Shown: positions 1 to 12,269 of the stretch, piece after piece
How the letters are laid out: each line of letters begins with the position of its first letter
Numbering within the stretch: position 1 is the first letter of the stretch
Assembly (NCBI GenBank): GCA_021234155.1
Contig: JAJEKV010000054.1
Coordinates: 8,082,655-8,146,654 of the forward strand
Direction of reading: 5' to 3'
Origin: Isoetes taiwanensis
Taxonomy: Eukaryota; Streptophyta; Lycopodiopsida; Isoetales; Isoetaceae
Length of the DNA stretch: 64,000 bases
Notes under the pieces: generated by a model
Told to the model about the DNA's origin: nothing
Database searches by the model: none
Seen by the model: only the letters and a program-made list of their open reading frames with translations
Translations under genes and position numbers: made by a program

Positions 1-1560
1 CCGTCTAACCCGAGTGCGGGCAGGGGACACGAAGGTGTCTTGCGCGCCCTTCCCCTATGGGCTCCTATCACAGCGGAAGCATAAACAACGTCAGAACTAG
101 CAATAACAATACAACATACTACCTCGAAGGGTAGTCCATCACATATCCATAAGAGCAAAGAAGATAATCATAAACCGTAAAACATAAGAGCTCCTACCCA
201 TGGCTCTGACTCATAAGGAGGATGACTGACTAGCTAGGCCTCAAGATAGAGCAGACTGAGTCATAACAATGGCGAGGGCTGGCATAAGACAATGGCTAGG
301 GTTGACCACTCCATCCGCCCCTCCTGTGCATACTTTGCAGATGGGCTAAATCAAGCTCTGGCGTGACTCTAGCCTTCCGGATACGTAATCCCACAGTATC
401 ACCCATTGGGACTACTCCAGGTTGCATCTCCCTGGTCCAATGAGGCAGGAAGGGTTGCATCTCCCCTTCCCGGGGTCTAGAGGTTCCGCGGGCGGCTAGA
501 GAATCATGGCGACACACGATTCGTACCCGACTGAACCTCCCAAAACGAGAGCCAAGCCGACACTTGCAGCTCTCGAGAGGCAGGGCGACACCGTTGCCCC
601 AGGAGGTGTTAGACCCATGCCCGGCCCACACTAAGTGACCGGCCATAAGCCTAGCCCACTATGGGATCCCCCATAGCCCCCACTCGGCAGGGATCCTCCC
701 TCCGCATTGCCTCTAGCCCCGTTGTGTAGTGCTGAGTCACATCATAGCCTCTATAGCCTGGTGGGCTCCTATGCACAGGCCGCAACTAATAGGAACTAAG
801 GGATCTAATCTAGGAGCATACTACATATGGCTCTAGGTCTCTACCCCCCTTCCCAATACAAGAGGAGCAAACATGATCAACCATCATCACATAATCATCA
901 TATCATGAGAATAATCATAACAACATCTTAACCTAATCATCTATATCTAACTTACAGTTAGGGTGCCTTGATTAGGGTTCAGATGTTGTATGAGGGTTCT
1001 AGGATGGCTCTACCCTAGATACAAGATACTAACTCATCTGGAATGCTAATTCCAGATGAACTTAGCATTCCAGATGAACTACTATGATCGCTACCCTACA
1101 TACCTGCTCCAGAAGCACTCCCTCCCAATCCTGGCGTCTCCATAGTCTTCGAAGTGTTCGAGGTAGCTCCCACTCCTGCTGATGCGCTCATGCTCTGGGG
1201 GCTGCCATGCTATGCTGTGCCACAGCAGACGGTTCTCGAAACGGAGTTTCGAGCGCGAAGAAGGTTCCCAGACTGCTGGAGCCAGAAAAGAGGCCTAGGG
1301 TTAGGGTTTAGGCCTTTATAGGTTAGGGTTCACATGTTATGCCACATGGCTCCAATAGGGTAAGTCCGTGTGGTGGGTGCCCAATAGGTTAAGGCCACGT
1401 GGAAATTGGTCTTAACCTAAGGTTGGCTAAGTTATATGAATAACTTAGTCATCCCCCTAGTGCCACAATCTATGGTATACAAGGCTATATATGTAGACTT
1501 GTATGGTGACGGGTCCAGGAATATACGTATTTATAGCGTATATTCCCCTGGAACGTCACA
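1..1560. repeat. Dispersed repeat family R1, copy A
   Basis: Non-coding repeat. The part from about 190 to 880 aligns by eye with 8815-9480 through many shared blocks (CCCCTCCTGTGCA, GACTACTCC, GGTTGCATCTCCC, CAGGCCGCAA, GGTCTCTACCCCC). Both copies are old and only moderately similar. Copy B follows directly after a Helitron helicase remnant, so R1 may be the non-coding part of a Helitron or an LTR; no end structure decides this. The right part (880-1500) is AT-rich with no recognisable gene. Confidence 0.6.
1506..1559. repeat. Short fold-back
   Basis: Arms of about 22 bases (starting GTGACGGGTCCAGG and ending CCTGGAACGTCAC) surround a 9-base AT loop and include ATATACG/CGTATAT. It marks the right edge of R1 copy A. 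Its role is unknown. Confidence 0.6.
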
Positions 1561-1574
1561 AGGAGTTTGCTTAG

Positions 1575-1889
1575 GTGATAGAAGCTGAGCAGATTGCAAC
1601 CTCATCTGAGTCCCAATGGCACCACACTGAAGCATTGCTCACAGCAAGTGAGATATCCTATGACCTTGATCCCCATGCCATCAAGAGGAGGTATTATTAC
1701 GGCCTACTCAAGCATGAGGTGGATGCTCTTATGATAGAAAGAATGAAGATGCTTATTCGCGAGCAGTGTGCAATGCCATACTCCAAAAGTTTAGCAGGCA
1801 ACTCCCTCACAAATCTATATAAAGATAGGCTCGATATGTTGCAACTGGTGCTCGTGAACAAGCATAAAAAATGGAAATGCGCATTCTAA
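1575..1889 (+). pseudogene. Open frame of unknown origin
   Basis: About 105 codons open in one frame to a TAA at 1887. The frame has no ATG near its start, and the first Met codons lie about 50 codons in, so it cannot be a complete plant gene as it stands. The peptide is charged and helix-prone (for example ALMIERMKMLIREQ) and matches no family I recognise. It may be an exon or a transposon gene remnant. The following 1890-2490 shows no gene. Confidence 0.2.
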
Positions 1890-2489
1890 ATGAGTCATTT
1901 CACGAAGTATAGAAACTATTGGCCATGTCGCGAAGTTATCAGCATGTTGCCGAGTTGCCACCAAAGTGGGTATGCTTGTGTTCTGCTGTGACTATATACA
2001 ATAAGCCATGAACTTGAGTGCCATGCCATAGTATAAATATGTATTACTTGTCATTTAATGTCTTAATGTGTGCCAATTGTTATATGCATTCCATGTTCTA
2101 GTCCTTGTCCAATTGTGAGCAATCCCAATCCTTATTCATGGATCTTGAACTTGAAATTAAAAGGACCATGGTTTCCTAACTCGCTTTCACGCTTCTTTGG
2201 ATAGTGGAGCTTAGGAAGCGACTATGATACCAGAGAGATAGAGAAAGAAAATTTGGGAAATCTCACTATTTTCAATCTGAAATAAAAGGGTTTCGATGAC
2301 TCTTTCAATTGCCCGCACGAGAAAATGCGGCCGCAAGATGTGCTTTAATGACATCTCTCTCTCTAATATCCTTCTTTGTAGTGGCCACCATGGTTCTACC
2401 ATATAGTCCAAAGAAAATAAGGTTGGATCAGAGGCCCAGATATCATTGACTATGCCAACAAGACATTGACATTGCATTGGCAAACCTTA

Positions 2490-3681
2490 GTAAGTGACTA
2501 AGCTTCAATTTTTGAGAGTGGTAATTAAACAGAATGGTAACTATACCCAATTTCAGGCCATACGGGACGGATGGTTCTTGGCGCTGTTGCCTCCGCCTGC
2601 GGCTAGGGCGGCAAGGGGAGAGGACACCGCCCTCCTCTTCCCCTATTCCGGCACTGCCTCAGCACTCCTTGCAGATCAGATATAGAATTGGATACTAGCG
2701 GGGTTTTGCCATTCCAGTTCAAGTGAATCTTTCTTATCTGTAAAGAATGTTCCGGATTGCTTGCTTGAAACTGCTTCAAGGCGGTCCTAATGTTTTTGCC
2801 TGATGCTACTAATTTGGCCCGATTTGCTAAAGCTGATGAGCAAGATCATGTAAGTTTCTTGGAATTTATCATTTTCTTGTTTAGAGCAAGATCCGAAAAG
2901 GCATACAGCCTATAAGGTAGCAGATTTTTAGCAGAAACATAAAGAGAGCAGTTCTCATGTAAATCTATTTTGGGCAGTCTAATCTATGGTGGATCTTCTG
3001 AATGCTGGCTTTTTCCCCTTCCTCTTGCTCTTTCCTTCTAGTGGAAAGATCTAAGGATGTTGTTTTGGAAGGAGTCAGAGTAAATTCTTGATTTCGATTT
3101 TACAGTTTTGAAACAGGATGCTTAATTTTTCTGAGATTGCTGAGCTAGGGATATAACTATGTCCAGGAAGACGCTTCCATATCAATCCAGATACCATGAA
3201 CCAAAATTTAAGGGAAGTTTTGGTGCTGGGCTGTGTGTCTAGCTTTGCAGGTTGGCTGACTGGCACATCCCGACAATGCAGCATCTCCTTTTAAATTCTG
3301 CATTCTGTAGAAAAATTGCAGAATTAGATCATAGTTTGAAGCAGTTGGGCTTCTCTGAGCAGTGCGGGAGAACTGGTCAGATTACTCTTCAGCTCTTTTC
3401 TCTTCACTTTTAGTTTTGCAAGAGGATTTTTGGAGCTTTCAAGACTTATCTGCAGTTTCTGGAAAGTTTGTGCTAAGCTCCTGTAGTACTTTATCTAAAC
3501 AGGAAGATTGGTCATGTAGTACTGGATAGATAGAAGAAGATGTTGAGAAAGGCAGATTAGTACAGAACTTATGGATATGAAATCTGATCTATATAAGATC
3601 TATTGTGCTTAAACTTTATCTGGTCTATGTGAGACCTATGCTGTAATTCTTCCTATCTTTTAATAAAAAATTTCTTTCCTT

Positions 3682-3712
<31 letters not shown>
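2490..3712 (+). mobile_element. Retroposed sequence with poly(A) tail
   Basis: The stretch ends in an uninterrupted run of about 28 A (3685-3712), preceded by an AATAAA at 3662, the layout of a reverse-transcribed polyadenylated RNA. Short open pieces occur, for example 2550-2685 (…PPPAARAARGEDTALL…) and about 2790-2900, but no domain can be named. It could be a LINE 3' region or a processed transcript. No clear TSD was found. Confidence 0.45.
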
Positions 3713-3715
<3 letters not shown>

Positions 3716-3858
3716 GGCCATAGTCTTGCTTAAGCTTCACCATCCATTGCTTATGTAAGGGCATAGCTTTGGTATAATTGACACCAATTATGCGTATCAG
3801 AGTTACGCCTTACATATGCAATGGATGTCTTAAGTTCAAACAAGATTATGGCTTAAAA
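3711..3858. repeat. Fold-back repeat, copy 1
   Basis: The sequence GGCCATAGTCTTGCTTAAG at the left is mirrored by CAAGATTATGGC near 3850, with further pairing inward (CCATCCATTGC with GCAATGGATG; AATTGACACCAATT at the apex). It is homologous to the fold-back at 4076-4228, and the two are followed by similar tails (CTTGAAGGTCCAG versus TTTGAAGTTCTAG). Probably a MITE-like element in two tandem units. Confidence 0.6.
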
Positions 3859-4075
3859 CTAGGGCACATTCTCACACTTGAAGGTCCAGTGGACTACACT
3901 TGTTATTTCACCATTTTTAAGTCACCATTCAAATGTCATGCAAGGAATAGCAAAAAAAGAAACATAGAGAGCCACTAAGCTGCATTTTTCTCTGGAAAAC
4001 AATAAAATAGAGTACTCAAAATTCTTCTTACTTCAAAATGCAATCTTCTACAACTTAAAAGGTAAGACATCCCCC

Positions 4076-4228
4076 AATTTCAAGCCATAGTGCTGCTTAA
4101 GGCTCGCCATCCATTGCGACAGAAGGCATAACTCTGATATGCATAATTAACATCAATTATGCATAAAAAGATTATGCCTTGCTGCCACAATGGATGAAGA
4201 AGCTTAAGCAACACTATGGCTTGAAATT
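4076..4228. repeat. Fold-back repeat, copy 2
   Basis: A nearly complete palindrome: AATTTCAAGCCATAGTG at the left pairs with CACTATGGCTTGAAATT at the right, and the centre pairs TGCATAATT with AATTATGCA. Homologous to 3711-3858. From 4229 to 5110 I see only AT-rich sequence with no supportable gene. Confidence 0.7.
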
Positions 4229-5117
4229 AGAGGATGTTCTCACCTTTGAAGTTCTAGAAGACTGCACTTGTTACTTCAGCATTGGAGGACCGAGATTTCC
4301 CCTGCCTCAATTTTGAAGGCCTCTCTATGTAATGGAGCTTAACAAGTAATTAAGCTACATTAACCCAGAGAGACATCCAAAATGGAGTTGAGGGAAATTC
4401 CCTCCTTCTAAAAGAGATAACAAGAGTTCCTAGAACTCTTTATTGTTAGCCCTGAGAAAATGCAGTTCTAGCTAATGCTTCACTCAAAGAAAAAATAGAA
4501 AGGTGTTATTCCCCTCAAGTAATGGCAAGTCCAGATGTTATTATATAGCATGCCACAAAAAGATTGAACAAACATGTCTCAACCATGAAAATCAATACTA
4601 TTTTACATGGAGATACTACGATATACTATTTTTATAGATTATCGTACCTCCTTTTAAAAATGGCGACTTTCATAGTCAAGACACATTATTCATGTTTTAG
4701 GGGTTTAAGTCCATTGAAAGCAGAATATGTCCCCAAATCAATTTGCTTCAGTTGTGAATGAGGTTGAGAGAAAGGAATTGCTTTAGAAAATTTCATAGTC
4801 TATTTCTAACCTTCTTATTTGAAAGGTCTAGAATCCCACCTACAATGAGACAAGCAAGCTCATAACATGAGGCATTTTAGACAAATCAAACAAGAAAATT
4901 AGATGTAGAAAGAACCTTAAGCCAAATGAGACATTTCATACCAAACTCATTTAGATACATATATAACATTATATAAGGTTCATTAGGTAAATCTATAAGG
5001 TCATTACATAACCCTAAAAAGATTTTGATAAGTACAAAACGAAAAAGATCACAAAGTGCAAAGTTTTAGCTCCCATTTTTTTCAACTTCGATCGTCTAGC
5101 TGCAGATCTTTTACTTT

Positions 5118-6555
5118 TTGCCCAAGCGTTTGACATGGGTATTACATCTGAGTAAACTTTACTTCCGCCACTATCTTCTGGGTAGCCAAATCAAGTCTTT
5201 TATTGATCGTCATGCTCTTTTGTACTTGATCAACAAGACCATGCCCATGGATGTATTGCATGTTGGGTCCTCAATTTACAGGTGTTTGCTCCTATGTACC
5301 AGATTATCTCTCACACATCTACATGGATGATTTGTCTTCTGGTGTTTCAGATACTTTTTCGGATGCTCAACTTTTACTAGTCATGGCCATGCCTCATTGA
5401 TTCCACGATTATCAATAGTACTTGTTATCAGGTGCTTTATCTCCTGCAGATCCCATGCTCTCTCCTGAGCGACTGTACATACAACGGCAACAATTTCTTT
5501 GGGGGTGGGACATTTCAATGGCGATAACAGGATACTGAAAATTCTCTTAGCAAGCTATTATTGTCTCATGCTTTCTAAAAATGCTCACTCTCACGCCTAT
5601 ACTTGTGATATATGTCAACGTGTTGTCGGACCCACGGCCCATGACGCTCTACTGTTAACCCTAGTCGCCATGGCCGTCCCCTTCAGTAAATAGGATATGG
5701 ACTTTGTTGGTCCCTTGGATCCACCAGCTCGCCATTCACGTGCATGTTATATCCTTTTCTTTACAGATTACGCCACCAAGTAAATCGAACATGCTTTGCT
5801 GGACAACATTGCGGCCATCACGACGCGCATACTCTACACGCATGTCATAACTCGCTTTGGGTGTCCTATAGAACATGTTACTGATCGTGTTGTCCATTTT
5901 GTGAATCACACCATCAAAATATTAACGGATTATCTCCATATTTATCATAGGAAAAACACGCCCTATTATCCTCAGGGCAATGGTCTTGGAGAAAGCACCA
6001 GCAAGACGTTGATCTCTATCCTAAAGAAAATTTGTGACGCTGCTCGAAAAGATTGGCACAAAAAACTGCCTACAGTTTTATGGGCTTACAACGCTACTTA
6101 TAAAATTGCTACATGGCAACTTTCAAACTTGTAGTCAAGAGGCCTTGATGCCCTTCGAGTACATTCTACCCAAATTGAGAGTTCAGCTGGCTACTACTCC
6201 TAATCCCCTAGCTGCTTTGGAAGAACGGGTCTATCAACTACAGCAGCTTGAGTAGATCTGATGTGACACTTATCTTCAAGTTCTAGTTGGTCAATAATTA
6301 AGGAAATCCTGGCATGTCCTCAAGATTAAAACTAAGGAATTCAAACAAGGAAATCTAGTCCTACTTTATGATTTCAGATAAAAAATCATCCGAGAAAACT
6401 CAAGTTTCGATGGTTAGAACATGAAGTTGTTCAAGTGGTCCACCCCAGTGTTTTTCAGCTTGCTAAGTTGGATGGTACTCCACTCCCATCTTTGATGAAT
6501 GGTCTTCAACTTAAACCCATTCCATATCGACAACAATCAAACTCCAGTGATTGAA
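5118..6555 (+). pseudogene. Ty3/gypsy integrase remnant, copy 1
   Basis: Integrase would insert retroelement cDNA into the genome. Around 5570-5640 there is an HHCC zinc-finger remnant (…SHAYTCDICQRV). The catalytic core runs about 5690-6130: DMDFVGPLDPP, then TDYATK, then a position where TDQG is usual but VTDR is read, then YYPQGNGLGES with the conserved glutamate. After it come the C-terminal QEALMPFEYILP and FKQGNLVLLYDFR blocks, ending in LKPIPYRQQ and a stop near 6554. In-frame stops (for example TAA in TDYATK*IEH) and frameshifts make it non-functional. A close inverted copy lies at 53360-54058. Confidence 0.8.
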
Positions 6556-6940
6556 CCAAACATATGAACTAGAGGCACAAATTTTTATATATTTATCATC
6601 AAATAAGATCTTACATAAAAACGGAGGTTTGTCCTCTACATATTCGCAGTTCCTAAGTTTCTATTGACAGGAAAAATCCTTATTTAAAATTTATAGCAGG
6701 CAAGCCTGCAGAATAGTATACTACCTATCCATGGGATCCCACGGTTCTTCATCTTCTAAATATCTAAATGATTCATCCAGCAAGTTAACCACTCCAGACA
6801 GTAGCTCCACATTGTGTTTTTCATAGCCCTTGCATGAAGTCATGGTTGGCATTTTTACATGTGATTCCATAGTATCTACTTTTTTCTCCTCTGTAATTTC
6901 AAGTTCCGAGGTATAGTCGTCCTTGCATGAAATCATGGCG
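6270..6940 (+). repeat. Retroelement 3' region, inverted copy of 53000-53710
   Basis: From the end of the integrase onward the + strand matches the - strand of 53000-53710 over about 700 bases with few differences. One example is the block around 6545-6640 (TGAACTAGAGGCACAAATTT) against 53333-53400. It contains the 3' end of pol and non-coding DNA, possibly LTR. The two copies are in opposite orientation, 46 kb apart. Confidence 0.7.
6721..6936 (-). CDS. Antisense ORF tail conserved in two retroelement copies
   Basis: On the strand opposite to pol, a frame ends in VNLLDESFRYLEDEEP and a stop at 6721. The same tail is encoded at 53100-53208. Between the copies the frame is kept: the one length change is three bases (ELLSGV versus ELLGV). 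The upstream parts differ. The peptide is acidic and matches no family I recognise. Conserved framing hints at an accessory antisense gene or a captured host exon, but two closely related copies are weak evidence. From 6937 to 7780 nothing else is supportable. Confidence 0.35.
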   Translation of the reverse strand: MISCKDDYTSELEITEEKKVDTMESHVKMPTMTSCKGYEKHNVELLSGVVNLLDESFRYLEDEEPWDPMDR

Positions 6941-7779
6941 GCGTTTCCTTTTTCCCTTTCGTGGGTTTGCTAACGTATTCTCATCACATGTGATTCCATG
7001 GTATTTGTTTTTTTCTCCTCCTTAATTTCAAGTTCCGAGGTATGGCTTACACGTGCTTCCATATTAATGTGTTATTTTCATACGCTTGGCGTGTTCCCCT
7101 TACATGTGATATTTCCTTTCTTCTCCTCTATAATTTTGAGTTTCGAGGTATAACTTGCATGCTTGCGTGTTAACACATTACTTTCATACGCGGCCTCCTA
7201 AGGCATCTCAAGGCAAAATCTATAATTAAAAGCTTATGTGTTTATTATTGTATGCTAACATGTGGGTTGATAACATGCACTGATTTCAGATGGGCAATCC
7301 ATTGCTGGAGGTCATCGTCAATATGACGTCTAACGTAAAAAAAAATTATAATACGTGGCAATTAAAGCGCACGAAGATCAATTATACCACGTTGAGTGTG
7401 GTTGGATGCATGGTTCCTCAAAACTGTTTTTTGATGCTTTAGTTGTGGGTTGATTCCTCCCTAGTTCCTTCCTCCGTAAAGTAGAAGTTGTGAAAACAAA
7501 CTTTTCATCTGGTGTCATACCTTATTTGCTCCAAAAATATATGGGTCGTGATGCCATTGACCCTGCAGGCATTTTCAAAGTGAATGTCGAGCTCGTGGAC
7601 AGTAAAGTCGAAATTGGACTATTTAGTACTGCTTGATTCTATAACTCGTGGTTGATCATGCTGGGAGCATGAAGTGTACTTTTGCTCTTACACATTGTTA
7701 GCGGTATATATGGTCTTCAATGTATGTACATGTCTATATATACATTATTGATTCGGTGTTTGCCTCTTGCATTGCAGTA

Positions 7780-8782
7780 AATGGCGGAATTGGCTGAGAA
7801 TACCGTTAGGCCTTCGGTCGAAGTATACTATGGGGTTGGCGAATGCTAGGAGGTTCATGGTACATGTGCATCATTGAAAAAAAAGCAAACCACTATTGGT
7901 TGCAGCTAAGGTTATCATTTGGAATGAGTTCCCCATGGCTAACAAGGCTGTCACAGAAAGCGTTGATCACCTACTGCAGCGACTATGTAGAAATAATCTC
8001 CTGTTTGGAGGCAAACATGTTATTGCTTCTGGAGACTTCCGACAGGTTACGCCCCTCGAGGGGAAGGAGGGGAGGGAGAACCGCAAACATCTGGTGCATC
8101 CATAAAATCATCAATGCTCTGGAAGAGTTTTCGTGTATCCGAAATGCAGATGACCCTGAACTAATGCAATTTGTCGATCGCATAGGAGAGGACTGGAAGT
8201 AATCCACAGTCGCACTTGACATCTTCAATACAACTACGAACATAGCAGATACGATTGAATTCCTGTATTCTTCTAACGTCCTTCGAGATCCAACGACATG
8301 CAAGAAATGCAACTTCCTCTCGCCGATCAACAAGAGCATTGATAACTTCAACTCCTGGATAGAGTTCCTGGTTATGAAAGCCATGATCAGGTATCCAAAC
8401 AAGATGAAATCATACATGATCATGCGTATACAACATCCGATTTCCTTAATAATTTTACACATTCCGGAATACCCAACCACGAGCTCAGGCGTAAGGTGGG
8501 TGCTATATGTCATATTATGAAATGACTGGACATGGAAAAGGGTCTTGTAAAGAACGCGAGGGTTATGATTGTATCGATGCACACAAAGTTTGTAATGGTG
8601 AAGGTACTAGACGAAGCATCAGACGATGACTCATGCACATACCCAATCTCTAGAGATGATTTCTTCTACCAGCCAGATAATCGCCCTTGGACCATACATA
8701 GAAGGCAATTGCCCCTTCGATTATCTTACTCGACCACTTTCAATAGTTGTCAGGGGCTGACGTTAGATCGTGTCGTCTAATA
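7780..8782 (+). pseudogene. Helitron Pif1-like helicase remnant
   Basis: This is the C-terminal half of the helicase domain of a rolling-circle (Helitron) Rep-helicase. Pieces in shifting frames: VIIWNEFPMANKAV with FGGKHVIASGDFRQVTP (about 7900-8050, Walker B-type region), ASIKSSMLWKSFRV (about 8090), ADDPELMQFVDRIGEDW (about 8145), then 8532-8780 with KGLVKNARVMIV, WTIHRRQLPLRLSYS and FNSCQGLTLDRVV. The order and spacing match Pif1-type Helitron helicases. It has several frameshifts and stops, and the Rep part and the Helitron ends are not seen. R1 copy B follows immediately. Confidence 0.85.
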
Positions 8783-8814
8783 GAATACCAACGCAACAAA
8801 GGAAATGCGCCATA

Positions 8815-9520
8815 AATGAGGGCTCTACCCTGGGTTCAGACTCATGGCTGTCGACTAACAGTCAAGGCCCCCGAATAACAGCAGACAGAAGTATAACATG
8901 GCGTTGGTTGGCATAGAACAATGACTAGGGTAGTCCACGCCCCTCCTGTGCACAATTTGCAGATAGGCTGAAACATGCTATGGCATGATTGTAGCCCTCC
9001 GGAGACGCAATCCCAAGGAATCGCCCTATGAGACTACTCCGGATTGCATCTCCCCGGTCCGATGAGGCAGGTCAGAGAAGCGTCCCCTCCCCGATCACAA
9101 CGGTTCCATGGGTGTGCTAGAGGATAACTGCCACATCTGCAGCACCCGTATCCGTACCCGACTTACCCCCTTAAATCTACGCAAAGCCCAGGACGTCCAT
9201 ATAGGCCATATCCTGCGACCCTGGGGGTGTCAGACCCATGTGCGGCCCACACGAAATGACCGACTATAAGCCTAGCATACTGTAGGAGCTCCAGTAGCCA
9301 CGCTCAGCAAGGCTCAGTTTCCACTTCACCAATTGTGTCTGTTATTGGTGCGGAACTACATGATAGCATCCACAGCTAGGTGGGCTCTTGGACAGGCCGC
9401 AATTACTAGGTTTTAAGGGTTCTAACTAGGAACATCTCCATTTCTAGATGGCCTTTAGGTCTCTACCCCCTTTTTACCTATACAACACAGGAGGAACAGA
9501 AAGAGAACATTCATATCTGA
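8815..9520. repeat. Dispersed repeat family R1, copy B
   Basis: Homologous to about 190-880. It begins just after the helicase stop, which suggests that R1 may belong to the Helitron 3' side. The following 9520-10030 is AT-rich non-coding DNA with no supportable gene. Confidence 0.6.
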
Positions 9521-10079
9521 TACATCCATTACAATCTCATCTAGAACATAAAATAGAGAGACTAATCATCCATCTAACAAACAAGGGTTAGTTCCTAACT
9601 AGAATCTCAAGCTAACTAGGCCTACTAACCGGTATCTGAGCTAGATCTCCCATCTCTCAGGTTCTCCATGCCTTGCTGGTGGAATAAGCTCCTCCTCCTC
9701 CAACTGCCCCCAAATCGAATTGGGACAAATTGGGGGTAGAACAATTTGGGTGTCCCAAGTTAGTAGGTCTGCCTTGCCCAATTGATTTGGGCCAGGTGGC
9801 AATTCTAGATTGGTTATCATTAATTAATTTGATATTTTAGCCCTTTTAATATTAGGTTAAGCCCTAAATTCGAATTAGGATTTAGGATTAGGTTTCCACC
9901 TTAATAATTAATGATTAACATAGCTAACCTTAGCTTATGAATAATTAATGTGCCATTAATTATTCATTGCGACGTGTCATGTATTTACACTAAAAAAGGC
10001 ATATAAATACGTGGAACATGCACACATGGCGAACTATCAAAATATAAAATTCTAATAGATGTTGGTTGGTGCACCTGCA

Positions 10080-10250
10080 AAAGCTTATCACGTGTCCAAT
10101 TGGATGCTGCCTAGTGGCATGATATTAAAACAACTATCTATCGGTTGGGCCCAGCCCCTAACCATTTTACATTGCATTTATGTGATTTGACATCCAGCAG
10201 TTTAGAGTGCGATTTTGGGCGGTCTCAAATTCGAGACCTATATTTGCTAG
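10080..10250. repeat. LINE 3'-end fragments back to back
   Basis: CCAATTGGATGCTGCCTAGTGGCATGATATTAAAA with a TATCTATC tail (10095-10143) is one LINE-type 3' end. The next piece (10145-10250, GGGCCCAGCCCCTAACC … GGTCTCAAATTCGAGACC) is the reverse complement of 47046-47130. Both pieces recur at 47.0-47.45 kb in another arrangement. Confidence 0.5.
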
Positions 10251-10439
10251 AACTAAGGAGAAGTCGAAGTTGCTTGCCATCATGTATCTGCACATCATCA
10301 ACACTAGAACATAATATGAAAAAACAAACCTCCCAAAGTGGAGGGGCTGATCACATTGGCCATGCGATTAAATAACCTCTTGAAATGGATGGGTTGGTCA
10401 TGCGTGCCACACGACAATTATATTAACAATAAAATGGAG

Positions 10440-11010
10440 GGGGGAGGGGGTTCTAGAATGAGAATAAAGTACTGCTGAGAGAGATGATGAAGTGCCAATG
10501 ACAGGTTGATGAAGAATCTTGCAGTAAGTAGCGATCTCCATAAAGAACTAGGGGCCAAAAAATGCATGCAATGCATGCATGAATGTGATATATACATGCT
10601 CGTCCATTTTAGAATCTTGATTCGACAGCTCGAATCAATAACATTCTAGAATTAGGCTCGCATGAATACGACAAAACTCCCGACAAGAAGAGGACTTCCT
10701 TTCACCGAGATGAGATCACGGGGCAAGGTCGAAGGAACTTGTCCGAAGAAGAGACAAGGCCAAAAAAACATGCCATGATAAGGAAAACAATAGAAATATG
10801 GTCAAGCCAAGCAAGAAAAAGGCCTTTTCCTGCATGGGTTTCAAGATTGAAAATAAGGTACTATTAAGGGAGATGAAGAAGTGACGATGAGATGTTGATA
10901 AGGAACCTTGCAATAAGTAGCGAACTCCCAAATGAACCAAAGATCCAAAAATGCATGCAATGCATGCATGTAATACATGCATGCTCACCCATTCTAGAAT
11001 CCCGAGCTGA
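10440..11010. repeat. Tandemly repeated block with ATGCATGC clusters
   Basis: 10440-10620 and 10835-11010 are diverged copies of one ~180-base sequence; compare GCAGTAAGTAGCGATCTCC and GCAATAAGTAGCGAACTCC. Each carries a dense cluster of ATGCATGC (RY-like) motifs at about 10563 and 10953. No coding capacity is evident. Confidence 0.6.
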
Positions 11011-11087
11011 TGGCATACTTCCATGCCTAAGATCAACTTTTGTGAGAAAGCCATAATTGTGCCATCTAGCTTCACTTTATTGTGCAT

Positions 11088-12245
11088 GTGGTGCTAGAAC
11101 AAGAAATTTAATTTCTATCAAGATAGAAAAAAAAAAACTTGCAAGTTCCTCCAACTTGAAGTATCAAATATGACTCTCGACTTGCTAGCTTACAATATGT
11201 GAAATGTCTAGAACATGGCCAAAGCTGCATTATTTAAAGTTGTATAGAATAGGTCAAACAATAATTTTCGTTCAAATGGATGTATAAGTACATTGGTTAT
11301 GTAGTTAACAAAGATAAAACTACTTAGCTACCTATTTTTGTGACAACCTTCTTTTTTGTCTACACCGGACTTAATACAAATTATAATTATCTGTTAATCC
11401 CAACAATGTTATAGTAGATGGAGCTAGAACTCTACTTGATATGCCCAAATCAAGAGAACATTGGGCAAACGTTTGCAAATCAAGGGAACATGATGGTGCG
11501 ATGAATTAGCCAGAAGGCGGTCAAGATCACGCTTTGTATTGGGAACAACCCGGTTGATGGTCCGTTTTTTGGGGGAGGAGCCTTCTTATAGTGCCCTATT
11601 GAACAAGCAATGCTCTTCGCTAGAATGTCTTGGGATGATGGTGGTAGAGCATACCTACCTAGTGAAGAACAATTGAAATATGATAACTGAAGGTTTATTT
11701 CAAGCTTAGATTTGTTTTAGATTATAAATCTGGATTCGTAGCCAAAACTTCAAAAGCAAAGATATTTGTTTTTAAAACTTCACCAACACTTTCCTAAACC
11801 AAATCGAGCAAAACTTAACGACTAGAGTACTCGTAATGGCGAATGCACAATCCTTATCTTCCAAGGTGTCGAAATTTTGACGAAAACATTTCATAAGCAA
11901 AGTCATCAGGAATCAAGACCGTGTCAATGAAATCCTACGGTTTTCCAGGCATGTGCTTGCTAAAGTCAGAAATCCCACCGGGCTGCAACATGGGTCTCAA
12001 ATTGCAAGAAAATGCGAACTCGCAATTTATTGCAAAGCAAACGAGCTAAAAACCAAGCGGTCAACGAAATAAAAATGGGCTTAGACTACAGACATACCAA
12101 TCGCGGTGGTCAAAGTCAAGGCTCAACGTTCGGCTAACGGCTATACGCTTTTGCCCTAATTCCAACTCCATCTCCATCTCCCTGTTTTTCATCCGATCCG
12201 ATCCTTCTTTCAATTAAGCGTGTTAGACCAATCATTGGATCTGCA
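11088..12245. other. Intergenic DNA upstream of the SAUR gene
   Basis: AT-rich DNA with no ORF or repeat I can name. The last 150 bases (12100-12269) presumably hold the promoter and 5' UTR of the SAUR-like gene; I see no convincing TATA box. Confidence 0.4.
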
Positions 12246-12269
12246 TTATTTTGCTGTTCTGATCCCTAA

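Noticed and set aside
296-646. 116-codon minus-strand frame
   Set aside because: Lies inside repeat R1; the corresponding part of copy B (8.8-9.5 kb) does not keep the frame.
7983-8582. 199-codon minus-strand frame
   Set aside because: It is the shadow of the Helitron helicase remnant on the other strand.
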